Shown: positions 18,211 to 25,256 of the stretch, piece by piece
Layout of the letters: each line of letters opens with the position of its first letter
Position numbering within the stretch: the stretch's first letter is position 1
Program-made: the position numbers and the translations under genes
The notes under the pieces: generated by a model
The model's database searches: none
What the model saw: only the letters and a program-made list of their open reading frames with translations
What the model was told of the DNA's origin: nothing
Origin: Ruminococcus sp.
Lineage (GTDB): Bacteria > Bacillota_A > Clostridia > Oscillospirales > Ruminococcaceae
DNA length: 46,912 bases
Direction of reading: 5' to 3'
Assembly: GCF_016283395.1 (NCBI RefSeq)
Contig: NZ_JAEEMU010000057.1
Coordinates: 1 to 46,912 of the forward strand

Positions 18211-18441
18211 ATGACTAAAACAACTGTTAATCTTCAGGCAATCAACGACGTAAAGGAATTCGTCAACATCGTTATGAAGTATGATTTCGATATTGACCTC
18301 GTTTCCGGTAGATACGCTATAGACGCTAAGTCTATCATGGGTATCTTCAGCCTCGACCTCTCAAAGCCAATCCAGCTTAATGCGCACACAGATGATGCTG
18401 ATAAGTTCCTTAAAGAGATCGACAAGTTCATTGTTAAGTAA
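18211..18441 (+). CDS. HPr-like protein lacking the phosphorylatable histidine (Crh-like)
   Basis: A 76-residue HPr-fold protein. The regulatory segment AKSIMGIFSLDLSKPI (residues 39-54) matches the HPr kinase site, with Ser41 at the place of Ser46. At the place of the active-site GIHARPA the sequence reads NLQAINDVKEF, and there is no histidine before residue 59. It therefore cannot accept phosphate from Enzyme I at His15, but could still be phosphorylated on serine. B. subtilis Crh has the same combination. A role in carbon catabolite control through CcpA is inferred. It has a strong promoter, AGGAGG and its own terminator, and is the only plus-strand gene in the first 30 kb. Confidence 0.85.
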   Translation: MTKTTVNLQAINDVKEFVNIVMKYDFDIDLVSGRYAIDAKSIMGIFSLDLSKPIQLNAHTDDADKFLKEIDKFIVK

Positions 18442-18463
18442 GATAAAAAGTTAATAACAAAGT

Positions 18464-18501
18464 AAAAGGGATATGTTCCGTAAGGAATGTATCCCCTTTT
18501 T
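18464..18501 (+). terminator. terminator of HPr-like gene
   Basis: AAAGGGATA and TTCC pair with GGAA and TATCCCCTTT around a GTAA loop, followed by TTTTT. A and T runs on both sides may also serve the convergent lipoprotein gene. Confidence 0.82.
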
Positions 18502-18510
18502 CTTTATATT

Positions 18511-19200
18511 TCAGGCATATGATCTGGTTTTCTGTACTATATCGCCGTTTCTTGCGTCTATGTATACCTCGCATACATCATCATTTGTCACAGGAACACA
18601 CCACGCAAGCAAAGGTCCGCTGAGTATTTTCAGTTCAGCTTTAGTGCCTTTATCGACCTTGTATTTGGCTTCGGCACACTTTATGGCTTCGGCTTCGCTT
18701 ACCTTCGGCTTGGTATTGAAGTCCCAGAGATCCATGTAATTGCTGATGAGTATCTCGGGCTTATTGCCGCTGATATGATCTACAGTAAGCTCAACCGAGC
18801 CTGCTTTCAAGTTATCGCAGTACTGGTCGAATACATAATCCACCTTGCTGGCGTATTCTATCGTTTTGCTGAACTGCAACTCTGAATATACATCGTTAAA
18901 GCCCATTACCTCGGAGTATGAAGCTATAACGTCAAGGGCTTCATCCTTGTCGTTTACGGAATCGGGACTAAGTACGCCCTGTATCAGATAAATGATATCA
19001 TCGTCTTCCTCGTCACGCTTAACGAATATCTGTGTTTCGCCGCTGCGGGGTGTCACATCGTCAAGTGTACGCTGTTCTACTGCCCATGATGTAGGCTTTT
19101 CCTTTGCATCAGCTCTTTTGCTCTTTGAACCTTTCGCTGAACATCCGCACATAGCTGCCGCTGTCAGTACTGAAATTACTGCTGCTGCCGCTTTTTTCAT
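18511..19200 (-). CDS. lipoprotein with FTP/PepSY-like propeptide domains
   Basis: A 229-residue lipoprotein: signal MKKAAAAVISVLTAAAMCGC with lipidation at Cys20, then a charged linker. Residues about 85-165 (ending VDYVFDQYCDNLKAGSVELTVDH) resemble the FTP domain of thermolysin-type protease propeptides. Residues about 170-229 (SEAEAIKCAEAKYKVDKGT, then EVYIDARNGDIVQ) resemble PepSY. No protease domain or HExxH motif follows, so this is a free-standing propeptide-like protein. It may inhibit or chaperone secreted metalloproteases; that is inference. It lies 19 bases after the next lipoprotein gene and is probably co-transcribed with it. Confidence 0.75.
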   Translation of the reverse strand: MKKAAAAVISVLTAAAMCGCSAKGSKSKRADAKEKPTSWAVEQRTLDDVTPRSGETQIFVKRDEEDDDIIYLIQGVLSPDSVNDKDEALDVIASYSEVMGFNDVYSELQFSKTIEYASKVDYVFDQYCDNLKAGSVELTVDHISGNKPEILISNYMDLWDFNTKPKVSEAEAIKCAEAKYKVDKGTKAELKILSGPLLAWCVPVTNDDVCEVYIDARNGDIVQKTRSYA

Positions 19201-19219
19201 TTAAAGCCGCTCCCTTCGC

Positions 19220-19852
19220 TTATTGCCTGTTATAATAATCTATCCCGCCGTTCGGACGGAAATACGTTCTTATATATCCGTCTGTGGAAAGGATAACAAA
19301 TTCATTCGTATCTTCTATATAGTAAACGCCGTCACCGTCCTCGGCTTCGGTCTTATGAAGAGCTTCCGAGTTATTGATAACATCGCTTGCTCCCTTTTCG
19401 TATTCCTTTGCGGTCTCATAGCCGAAATCATCGTAGAACTCCGCACCGTGCTTCTCGAAATGCTGGTTCAGAAGCTTGGCATTACGGAAATGATACTCAA
19501 CATATGTACCGTCATCGCTCTGGAATACAGACTCTGTCGCGGTAGTAACATTTTCAGTTTCGGCAGAGGTAGTCTTTTTATTTGACTTGTTGTTCTTTTT
19601 ATTTTTAGTAGTGACAGTTTCGGTGGTCTCTGCCTCAGTTGTGACGTTCTTTTTGTCTTTCTGCTTTTTTGTTGTAGCAGTCGTAGTCGCAGGAGCTGTT
19701 GTGGTCGTTTTAACGTTTTTGTTTTCTGTTGTTACTATAGTGACAACAGGTCCGTCGATATATTTTGCCTCGTTATTGTCACCGCAGCCGCCGAAAAGTG
19801 AAGCCGATAAAACTGCTGTAGATAATACGGCAAATATCTTTAGTTTATTCAT
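19220..19852 (-). CDS. lipoprotein with C-terminal nuclease-toxin-like (BECR-type) domain
   Basis: A 210-residue lipoprotein: signal with lipobox-like FGGC (Cys23), a Thr/Lys-rich linker to about residue 107, then a compact C-terminal domain. That domain has NQHFEKHGAEF (His131, His135), VYYIEDTNEFVILSTDGYIRTYFRP (177-200) and a final DYYN. The same order, a His-x-x-x-His-Gly block followed by an R-T-x-F-x-P block, is found in Barnase-EndoU-ColicinE5/D-RelE-like nuclease domains of polymorphic toxins and phages. Ribonuclease activity is inferred, and no immunity gene was identified. AGGAGG precedes the ATG. Such a domain on a lipid-anchored protein is unusual; it could instead be a non-catalytic binding fold. 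Confidence 0.65.
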   Translation of the reverse strand: MNKLKIFAVLSTAVLSASLFGGCGDNNEAKYIDGPVVTIVTTENKNVKTTTTAPATTTATTKKQKDKKNVTTEAETTETVTTKNKKNNKSNKKTTSAETENVTTATESVFQSDDGTYVEYHFRNAKLLNQHFEKHGAEFYDDFGYETAKEYEKGASDVINNSEALHKTEAEDGDGVYYIEDTNEFVILSTDGYIRTYFRPNGGIDYYNRQ

Positions 19853-19943
19853 ATCATTCCTCCTGACTTCAGTTCAGAATAATTCTACATTACAATTATA
19901 CAGCAATACGTCAAAAATAGCAAGAGAAATCTTAACATCAGAA

Positions 19944-19965
19944 AAGCTTCCGTTCAAGGAAGCTT
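19944..19965 (-). terminator. terminator of GGDEF-like gene
   Basis: AAGCTTCC (19944-19951) pairs with GGAAGCTT (19958-19965) around GTTCAA, just after the stop of the 19977-20738 gene and followed on the minus strand by a T-rich tract. Confidence 0.6.
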
Positions 19966-19976
19966 CTGTTTTTTCA

Positions 19977-20738
19977 TTATGCTCTGACTGCGCGTATATC
20001 GTAAGTCAGCTCAAGGTCCTGATCTTCACATTCGCTGTAAAAGCTGCTGACGATACGGTTTGCAACAAGGTGTCCGCCCTCATCATCAGCACCTATGAGC
20101 AGAACGAGCATCTTATTGTCTCCGCAGACTGTTGCCATATCTCCGCGTCTGAGGCAAAGCTTTACCGCATGGGACAGTGTACTTATCTCATTCCTGCAAG
20201 ACATTGCATCACAGTTTTTACTGTCCTCGATAGTGAGTACAAGTACCTGTGCGTTCTTTTTAGTGCGCTCAAGTATCCTGCGAACGAACTTGTATATATT
20301 TTCAAAATCATCTGTGCATACGTAAAACGCTCCACATTCTGCGTCCTTCATTCTCATAAGGCTGTCGAGGTTTATTATTCTCTCCGAGCAGCAGTTAGAT
20401 GCCGTTTTCAAAAGCGATACGACCCTGCGCTGTATAAGCTGAGGGCAAGCTGGAAGAAGTATTATATCATCAAAGCCGAGTGTGAAAAGTATCTCCTGAT
20501 CTTCGCAGCTTCTCTCAGATGTGACCGCAGCCGCAGGTATCCTGCAAAGCTTTTCCGAAGCACTGATATTCTCCATTAACGTACCTATCGCTCCACCGCA
20601 GTACTCCTCAGAAACAAGCAGCACATCACAGTCTGAAAGCTCACTGATATCAGCAGCAACTATAAAATCCATTGTTTCGCCTATGGAAAATTCCCAGAAT
20701 CCGAATTTGTTCGGACTGTCTATGATACCTGCTTTCAT
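19977..20738 (-). CDS. receiver-like plus degenerate GGDEF-like protein
   Basis: A 253-residue soluble protein. Residues 1-112 look like a response-regulator receiver fold (CDVLLVSEE, then LGFDDIILLPACPQLIQRRVVSLL as in the last helix of REC), but no clear phospho-acceptor Asp motif is seen. Residues about 130-250 follow the layout of a GGDEF domain (LSHAVKLCLRRGDMATVCGDNKMLVLLIGADDEGG). The signature is CGDNK instead of GGDEF, so diguanylate cyclase activity is unlikely. A role as a nucleotide or protein sensor is inferred. AACGGAGGAATATT precedes the ATG, with a promoter at 20772-20800. It is monocistronic. Confidence 0.7.
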   Translation of the reverse strand: MKAGIIDSPNKFGFWEFSIGETMDFIVAADISELSDCDVLLVSEEYCGGAIGTLMENISASEKLCRIPAAAVTSERSCEDQEILFTLGFDDIILLPACPQLIQRRVVSLLKTASNCCSERIINLDSLMRMKDAECGAFYVCTDDFENIYKFVRRILERTKKNAQVLVLTIEDSKNCDAMSCRNEISTLSHAVKLCLRRGDMATVCGDNKMLVLLIGADDEGGHLVANRIVSSFYSECEDQDLELTYDIRAVRA

Positions 20739-21156
20739 AATATTCCTCCGTTAATAATTCGTTCATACCGTATTATAACATATTTCATTTTAAGTATCAA
20801 CTATCGTTTAACACAAATTTTCATTGTTTTTTTATGCTATAAATGACAAAAACAGCGTTTTATAAGTTTGCTGCGCATACAGAAGCTTGATGGTCATCTA
20901 TTGAGGAGGACCCTTTTGAAAAAGGGTCTCTCCTCAAACTCCTCCCCTAAAACTTCCTGTTTTATTTTTTCTCAGATAGGGCACACCCAAAATAAAAAAG
21001 CCCTGCAATAATGCAGGGAGTGCCATATCCGAGAAAAAATCAGATAAAAAGTCTTTGGAAAAGGGTTTGGGGAAAAGCCTTTCTTCAGAAAGGTTTTCCC
21101 CAATAAAAAACTATAAACTTTTATATGTGTATCATACTTGTGAAATGCTGTTTATA
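20739..21156. other. gene-free spacer with nested hairpins
   Basis: 418 bases without a credible gene. It holds the promoter at 20772-20800 and three large inverted repeats: TTGAGGAGGACCCTTTT and its complement at 20901-20937; an outer TTTTTTCTCAGATAGGGCAC (20966-20985) with complement at 21021-21040, enclosing CCCTGCA/TGCAGGG at 21001-21018; and GGGGAAAAGCCTTTC/GAAAGGTTTTCCCC at 21069-21101. None has a clean T-tract on the minus strand, so simple termination does not explain all three. Confidence 0.7.
20772..20800 (-). promoter_or_regulatory. sigma-A promoter of GGDEF-like gene
   Basis: On the minus strand, TTGATA (20800-20795), 17 bases, TATAAT (20777-20772). Confidence 0.8.
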
Positions 21157-22692
21157 TCAGTTAGCAGCGTTTTCTGCGGCAGCGGCAGCTGCTGCGGCTT
21201 TCTTTGCTTTTCTTCTTATACCGAGGTATGTCTTTCTGAATACAAATCCGATGAACAGCTCAGCTACTCCTATTGCGATGATAAGCAGTGTAAACGGCAG
21301 GAGCAGGTTTTCAGCAAGGTAATATCCCACCTTATGTGTGAATGTGAAGCCCATTGCCGAACCGATAAGTATCGCAAGTCCGCCGAGAGTGAAAAGTGCT
21401 CCTGTAAATGTGAATATAAAGCCGAAAAATCCTGTAACGTGCTTTGCGCGCTTGTCAACTATAGCTGCTATCCAGATGAGGAAAAGCAGGAAGAATGCAA
21501 CGATTATTCCTATTGTTATGTAGGAGAATACGAAGCTGAGCCTGTCTACAGGGAATCCCACTTTTCTGTTCCACTTTCTTATGCTGAGGGAATCAGTGAA
21601 ATTGTCTTTATCAAGGTTCTTTGCTATGAGTTCATAATCATCATCATCGAAGTCATAGTTGAACTCCTTGACTGCTGCGCCCTTATTAGCCTTAATGAAA
21701 TCGTTTACAAAGTCCTCGGAAGTAATTGAAGGATCACTTCCCTCGCCGTCTATGATGAAATCGAGGTAATTGTCAGCAATTCTGCCCATATACTCACGGA
21801 AATCAGTGTTGAGCATATATCTCTTGAAGCCTGCTTCATCGGCATTTCCTCTTGTTGCTGTTCTGAATCCCATAGAATCATAGAAGGTCTTTGAAAGCTC
21901 CTTGCCGTCATACTGAGCAGAAAGAACTGTCTCACCGTCAAGCTTTGCGGCTCTCTTTCTTATGACATTTCCGTTAGCTCCGAGCTTTACTGCAAGGAGG
22001 AAGCTGCAAAGCATGAGGAAAAGTATAGTAAATATTGATACGATAGATGCTCCGAAGATACGTCCGCCGCCGACTTTTTTGCGAGCCTTTGGCTTGTCCT
22101 CCTGAACAGGCATTGGTGCAGGCACAGGCTCTACAGGCTGTTCCTGAGGCTGCGGCTGATACTGAGGTGTATCGTTCACAGGCGGCTGTACACTGTCATT
22201 GATGCTGTACTTAGGCTCATTTGTATACTGGTCTTTATTTGCATTTTCCGAGCCGTACTCAGGCTGTACGGGTATCTTCATGGTATCGCTGTTGTCATTG
22301 AAGCTCTCGGGAGCACTTATCTCAGGTGCAGGAGCTTCCTGCTTCGGGAACTCCGCAGGCTTCTCAAAGCTTGTCTCGGCAGGCGGTATCGGTGAAGGCT
22401 CGGGAATTGGTGACGGCTCAGGTATATCTATCTTCTCGGTAGTGCTGAGTATCTCCGTTGGCTCATCATTGAGAAGATTTACCTGCTCCTGTGTGAGACT
22501 GAGCGTCTCCTCATTGTCAGCTATTACTTTTTCAAGATGTGGTAAAATAGAAGTCTTTTCATTGTCCGTATCCGTATCAACAGATGATACATCGTTTATG
22601 TCTTCGTTTTTTTCTTCTGCAAGCGAAGCTCCGCACTCTGTACAGAACAGAGCGTCCTCGGGAAGCTCACTTCCGCATTTTTTGCATATCAT
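21157..22692 (-). CDS. zinc-ribbon membrane protein, 511 residues
   Basis: An N-terminal zinc ribbon (CKKCGSELPEDALFCTECG, four Cys in residues 3-20) is followed by an acidic and Pro-rich disordered stretch to about 205 (IPEPSPIPEPSPIPP, PVEPVPAPMPVQ). A membrane segment (about 213-237, IFGASIVSIFTILFLMLCSFLLAV) precedes an extracytoplasmic domain of about 150 residues, then three further hydrophobic segments between about 385 and 485 and an Ala-rich basic tail. This layout, cytoplasmic zinc ribbon on a multispan membrane protein, is common in clostridia, mostly without assigned function. AGGAGGGATATT precedes the ATG, and a perfect promoter lies at 22742-22770. It is monocistronic. Confidence 0.85.
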   Translation of the reverse strand: MICKKCGSELPEDALFCTECGASLAEEKNEDINDVSSVDTDTDNEKTSILPHLEKVIADNEETLSLTQEQVNLLNDEPTEILSTTEKIDIPEPSPIPEPSPIPPAETSFEKPAEFPKQEAPAPEISAPESFNDNSDTMKIPVQPEYGSENANKDQYTNEPKYSINDSVQPPVNDTPQYQPQPQEQPVEPVPAPMPVQEDKPKARKKVGGGRIFGASIVSIFTILFLMLCSFLLAVKLGANGNVIRKRAAKLDGETVLSAQYDGKELSKTFYDSMGFRTATRGNADEAGFKRYMLNTDFREYMGRIADNYLDFIIDGEGSDPSITSEDFVNDFIKANKGAAVKEFNYDFDDDDYELIAKNLDKDNFTDSLSIRKWNRKVGFPVDRLSFVFSYITIGIIVAFFLLFLIWIAAIVDKRAKHVTGFFGFIFTFTGALFTLGGLAILIGSAMGFTFTHKVGYYLAENLLLPFTLLIIAIGVAELFIGFVFRKTYLGIRRKAKKAAAAAAAAENAAN

Positions 22693-22741
22693 AATATCCC
22701 TCCTGTAAATAGGTCAAATGGTCAAAAGTAATACTGTTATC

Positions 22742-22770
22742 ATTATAAGTCATACCATTAAATATGTCAA
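22742..22770 (-). promoter_or_regulatory. sigma-A promoter of zinc-ribbon membrane protein gene
   Basis: On the minus strand, TTGACA (22770-22765), 17 bases, TATAAT (22747-22742). Confidence 0.88.
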
Positions 22771-22834
22771 GTAAAAAAACTGTTACATAAGATTACATAT
22801 CGGCGATTTTGGCAAAAATTCGGATATTATGAGA

Positions 22835-22858
22835 AAAAGCCCTCGAATGAGGGCTTTT
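22835..22858 (-). terminator. terminator of dockerin gene 22863-23750
   Basis: AAAAGCCCTC/GAGGGCTTTT with GAAT loop, a 10-bp stem 5 bases after the stop. Confidence 0.85.
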
Positions 22859-22862
22859 CTTG

Positions 22863-23750
22863 TTATTTCTTCAGATAATCAGTAAAACTCAGAGTTCCGC
22901 TTGAAGAACTGTAAGCATAGAACGAAAGTACCTTTGATGCGTCGATAGAGTCTATCTTGCCGTCACTGTTTACATCGCTTGCAGCGACCTCAGTCGATGT
23001 AGGTGAAGCCTGTCCTGTTGAAAAGACTGCATATGAAGCAAGAATATTCGATGCGTCTACAGAATCTATCCTGCCGTCACCATTAACATCGCCAAGTTTT
23101 GTAACGTGTGTTCCGTCACTGAGAAGTTCAAAATTAAAATTGTATTTATCCGCATACGCCTGCGCTGTAGAGTCCTCATAGCCGTATATCGTACCGCTAT
23201 ACTTAGGAACATACTTTGAATAACGCTTTTTGCCTTCCTTCCATTCCACTCTTTCAGTGTCATTGGATATGGAATAGTAGACTCCCGATACTAAATTGCA
23301 GTCAGGATTTTTTATGGTTATGGACAGCAATCCCGAGCACTTTTCAAAAGCACTTCCTTCTATTGCAACAATGGTATCGGGCAGGATAATGGATTTTATC
23401 CTGTCATCGCCGTAAAAGCACTGGTAAGCTATCTCTGTTACAGGCAGACCGTTTACTGTGTCTTTTATTACGATCTCATCGGTCATCACCTTTGCAAGCA
23501 GGCTCGCCAGCTCGCTTTCAGCCTCTTTTGCCTTATCTGCCCCCTCAGCGATAAGAGCTTCGAGTTTTTTTATTATCGGATTTTTTACAACTTCGACATG
23601 ATCGTTCAATATGTGGTATGAGATGAGGGGAAAATCATCACACTCAACATATTCTTCTTCGGGAGCTGCTGCACTTATATTCAGCGGCATACATACCGCC
23701 AGTGCGCTTACTCCTGCAACTGCACCTGTTATAATCTTTTTAATATTCAT
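22863..23750 (-). CDS. secreted LRR_5-like dockerin protein with helical insert
   Basis: A 295-residue secreted protein. After the signal peptide (MNIKKIITGAVAGVSALAVC) an LRR_5-type domain starts (FPLISYHILNDHVEVV). It is interrupted by a charged helical stretch (about 58-92, KKLEALIAEGADKAKEAESE), then resumes with IKDTVNGLPVTEIAYQCF, IVAIEGSAFEKCSGL and the closing STAQAYADKYNFNFELL segment shared with the two dockerin proteins at the left end. The C-terminal dockerin (about 217-295) has two consensus loops, DVNGDGRIDSVD and DVNSDGKIDSID. There is no Thr linker. The start at 23750 is chosen because GGGGG lies 7 bases ahead; an ATG two codons earlier is too close. Likely a structural component docked on a scaffoldin. 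Confidence 0.88.
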   Translation of the reverse strand: MNIKKIITGAVAGVSALAVCMPLNISAAAPEEEYVECDDFPLISYHILNDHVEVVKNPIIKKLEALIAEGADKAKEAESELASLLAKVMTDEIVIKDTVNGLPVTEIAYQCFYGDDRIKSIILPDTIVAIEGSAFEKCSGLLSITIKNPDCNLVSGVYYSISNDTERVEWKEGKKRYSKYVPKYSGTIYGYEDSTAQAYADKYNFNFELLSDGTHVTKLGDVNGDGRIDSVDASNILASYAVFSTGQASPTSTEVAASDVNSDGKIDSIDASKVLSFYAYSSSSGTLSFTDYLKK

Positions 23751-23791
23751 AATCATACCCCCTTATGATTTATCAATATCTTTCTAACTAC

Positions 23792-23820
23792 ATTATATAA
23801 ATCGCATATCACAATGTCAA
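23792..23820 (-). promoter_or_regulatory. sigma-A promoter of dockerin gene 22863-23750
   Basis: On the minus strand, TTGACA (23820-23815), 17 bases, TATAAT (23797-23792). Confidence 0.88.
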
Positions 23821-23921
23821 TAGATTATATATTAAATAACTAAAAAAATTAAAAAAGCCCTATTATCGCAATAATTATATAATAATTTATGCTATTTTTT
23901 GAGAGTCCCCTTATGAAAAAT

Positions 23922-23947
23922 GGAGCCCTTTCCTCAGAAAGGGCTCC
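23922..23947 (-). terminator. terminator of dockerin/cohesin-like gene
   Basis: GGAGCCCTTTC/GAAAGGGCTCC with CTCA loop, 11-bp stem, followed on the minus strand by ATTTTT. Confidence 0.8.
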
Positions 23948-24008
23948 CAGATAGATCAATATAAACTTCTATATCAGCACCACGGTTATCGGGTGCTTTA
24001 ACAGAGCT

Positions 24009-25181
24009 TTAGTTCTTTGGCTTTTCGCCTGTAACAACAGTATCAGCGAGTTCGGCAAATTCACCTGACGGTGCAATTCCCTCAACTTCCATAGCATTTG
24101 AATCATAGTATACCCATACGAGCATACCAGCCATACCCGGATTGTTCTTGAGGTTTATGCGGTAGCATACTTTATCCCCCGGCTTTGCGGAAACATTGTC
24201 ACCGTAAGCAACAAAGCCTGTTTCTGATGAAACGTCCTGAGCCTCGATGCTGCCGCCAACTCTGATATTACCCTGCATTACCTTATCAGGCACGAGAGAA
24301 TCACCATTGATAGTTGAGAAATCAGGGATAAATCTTACAGCATAGTCTTTCTCGGGGATATTATCCTTGAGTCTGAAGTTTACCTCTATGAAATCATCGT
24401 TGAATACATAGTCCTTATTCTCTGCAATGTCTATCCAGAAGCAGTATCTGCTGTCTATGTTGCTTGCATAGCCGTCATCAGAAGTCGTTTCTTCTGTTGT
24501 AACGGCTTGTCCGTTTTCGCCACTTAATGACCACAAGCTGCCCCACGGATTGTATGAAGATCCCCAGATCCATGGAGATGAAGAAGCAGATCCGGGAGCA
24601 TCTGTAATTTCTGTATCCGAAAACTCACCGTCAATAACTGCAGATGGGTTAGTATACCACAATTGCCACGGCCCCCACAGGACTTCATTATCCCAAAGCC
24701 CACTTTCACTCCATGTATTCGAATCAGGATCCCATTTTCCCCACGGAATATCCTCACTAAATTGATCGTTCCAACTCAATGGATATGAAGGATCAAATCC
24801 AAGATCTTTTGCGTTTTCGTCCCACCATGAAACAGCCTTATTGCATATCTCCTCGATGAAAGCCTCCAGTGATACCTCTGTATCGGCTATAGACTGATTT
24901 GCATAGTAAGAAAGGATAAGCGAAGCATCAAGTGAATTCACCTTGCCGTCCTTGTCAACGTCGCAGATCTCAAGTATCTCATCTGTTATCTCTTCACCGT
25001 TCACGGAAAGATCAGCGTATAAGCTGAGTATATATGAAGCGTCTATTGAATCAATAATACCGTCGCCTGTAGGGTCGCCCAGCTTTGATAATACGTCAGC
25101 TGATGCGGTCATAGCCGAAACAGTCATAGCCGCTGCCATTATTCCTGACATTGCCCCTGCCAGAAGTTTTGTTTTTTTCAT
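24009..25181 (-). CDS. secreted protein: N-terminal dockerin, Trp-rich region, cohesin-like halves in permuted order
   Basis: A 390-residue secreted protein. Signal peptide 1-28; dockerin at about 34-96 directly after it (loops DPTGDGIIDSID and DVDKDGKVNSLD). Residues 110-220 are Trp-rich (PWGKW, LWGPWQLW, SPWIW, NPWGSLW; about 14 Trp). Residues about 246-310 (FIEVNFRLKDNIPEKDY, DFSTINGDSLVPDKVMQGNI) resemble the C-terminal half of a cohesin. Residues about 325-381 (VSAKPGDKVCYRINLKNNPG, MLVWVYYDSNAMEVEGI) resemble the N-terminal half, and the protein ends there. This could be a circular permutation or remnants of two tandem cohesins. AAAGGAGG precedes the ATG; promoter at 25224-25252. No frameshift is evident. 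Confidence 0.78.
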   Translation of the reverse strand: MKKTKLLAGAMSGIMAAAMTVSAMTASADVLSKLGDPTGDGIIDSIDASYILSLYADLSVNGEEITDEILEICDVDKDGKVNSLDASLILSYYANQSIADTEVSLEAFIEEICNKAVSWWDENAKDLGFDPSYPLSWNDQFSEDIPWGKWDPDSNTWSESGLWDNEVLWGPWQLWYTNPSAVIDGEFSDTEITDAPGSASSSPWIWGSSYNPWGSLWSLSGENGQAVTTEETTSDDGYASNIDSRYCFWIDIAENKDYVFNDDFIEVNFRLKDNIPEKDYAVRFIPDFSTINGDSLVPDKVMQGNIRVGGSIEAQDVSSETGFVAYGDNVSAKPGDKVCYRINLKNNPGMAGMLVWVYYDSNAMEVEGIAPSGEFAELADTVVTGEKPKN

Positions 25182-25223
25182 AAAAAATCCTCCTTTATGA
25201 ATTGTCCTATACCTGATACTTAT

Positions 25224-25252
25224 ATTATAGAAAAAAACACTTATTATGTCAA
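25224..25252 (-). promoter_or_regulatory. sigma-A promoter of dockerin/cohesin-like gene
   Basis: On the minus strand, TTGACA (25252-25247), 17 bases, TATAAT (25229-25224). Confidence 0.88.
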
Positions 25253-25256
25253 TAGC

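Noticed and set aside
19895..19914. Promoter TTGACG/TATAAT upstream of the nuclease-like lipoprotein gene
   Set aside because: The boxes are only eight bases apart, which is not a usable promoter spacing.
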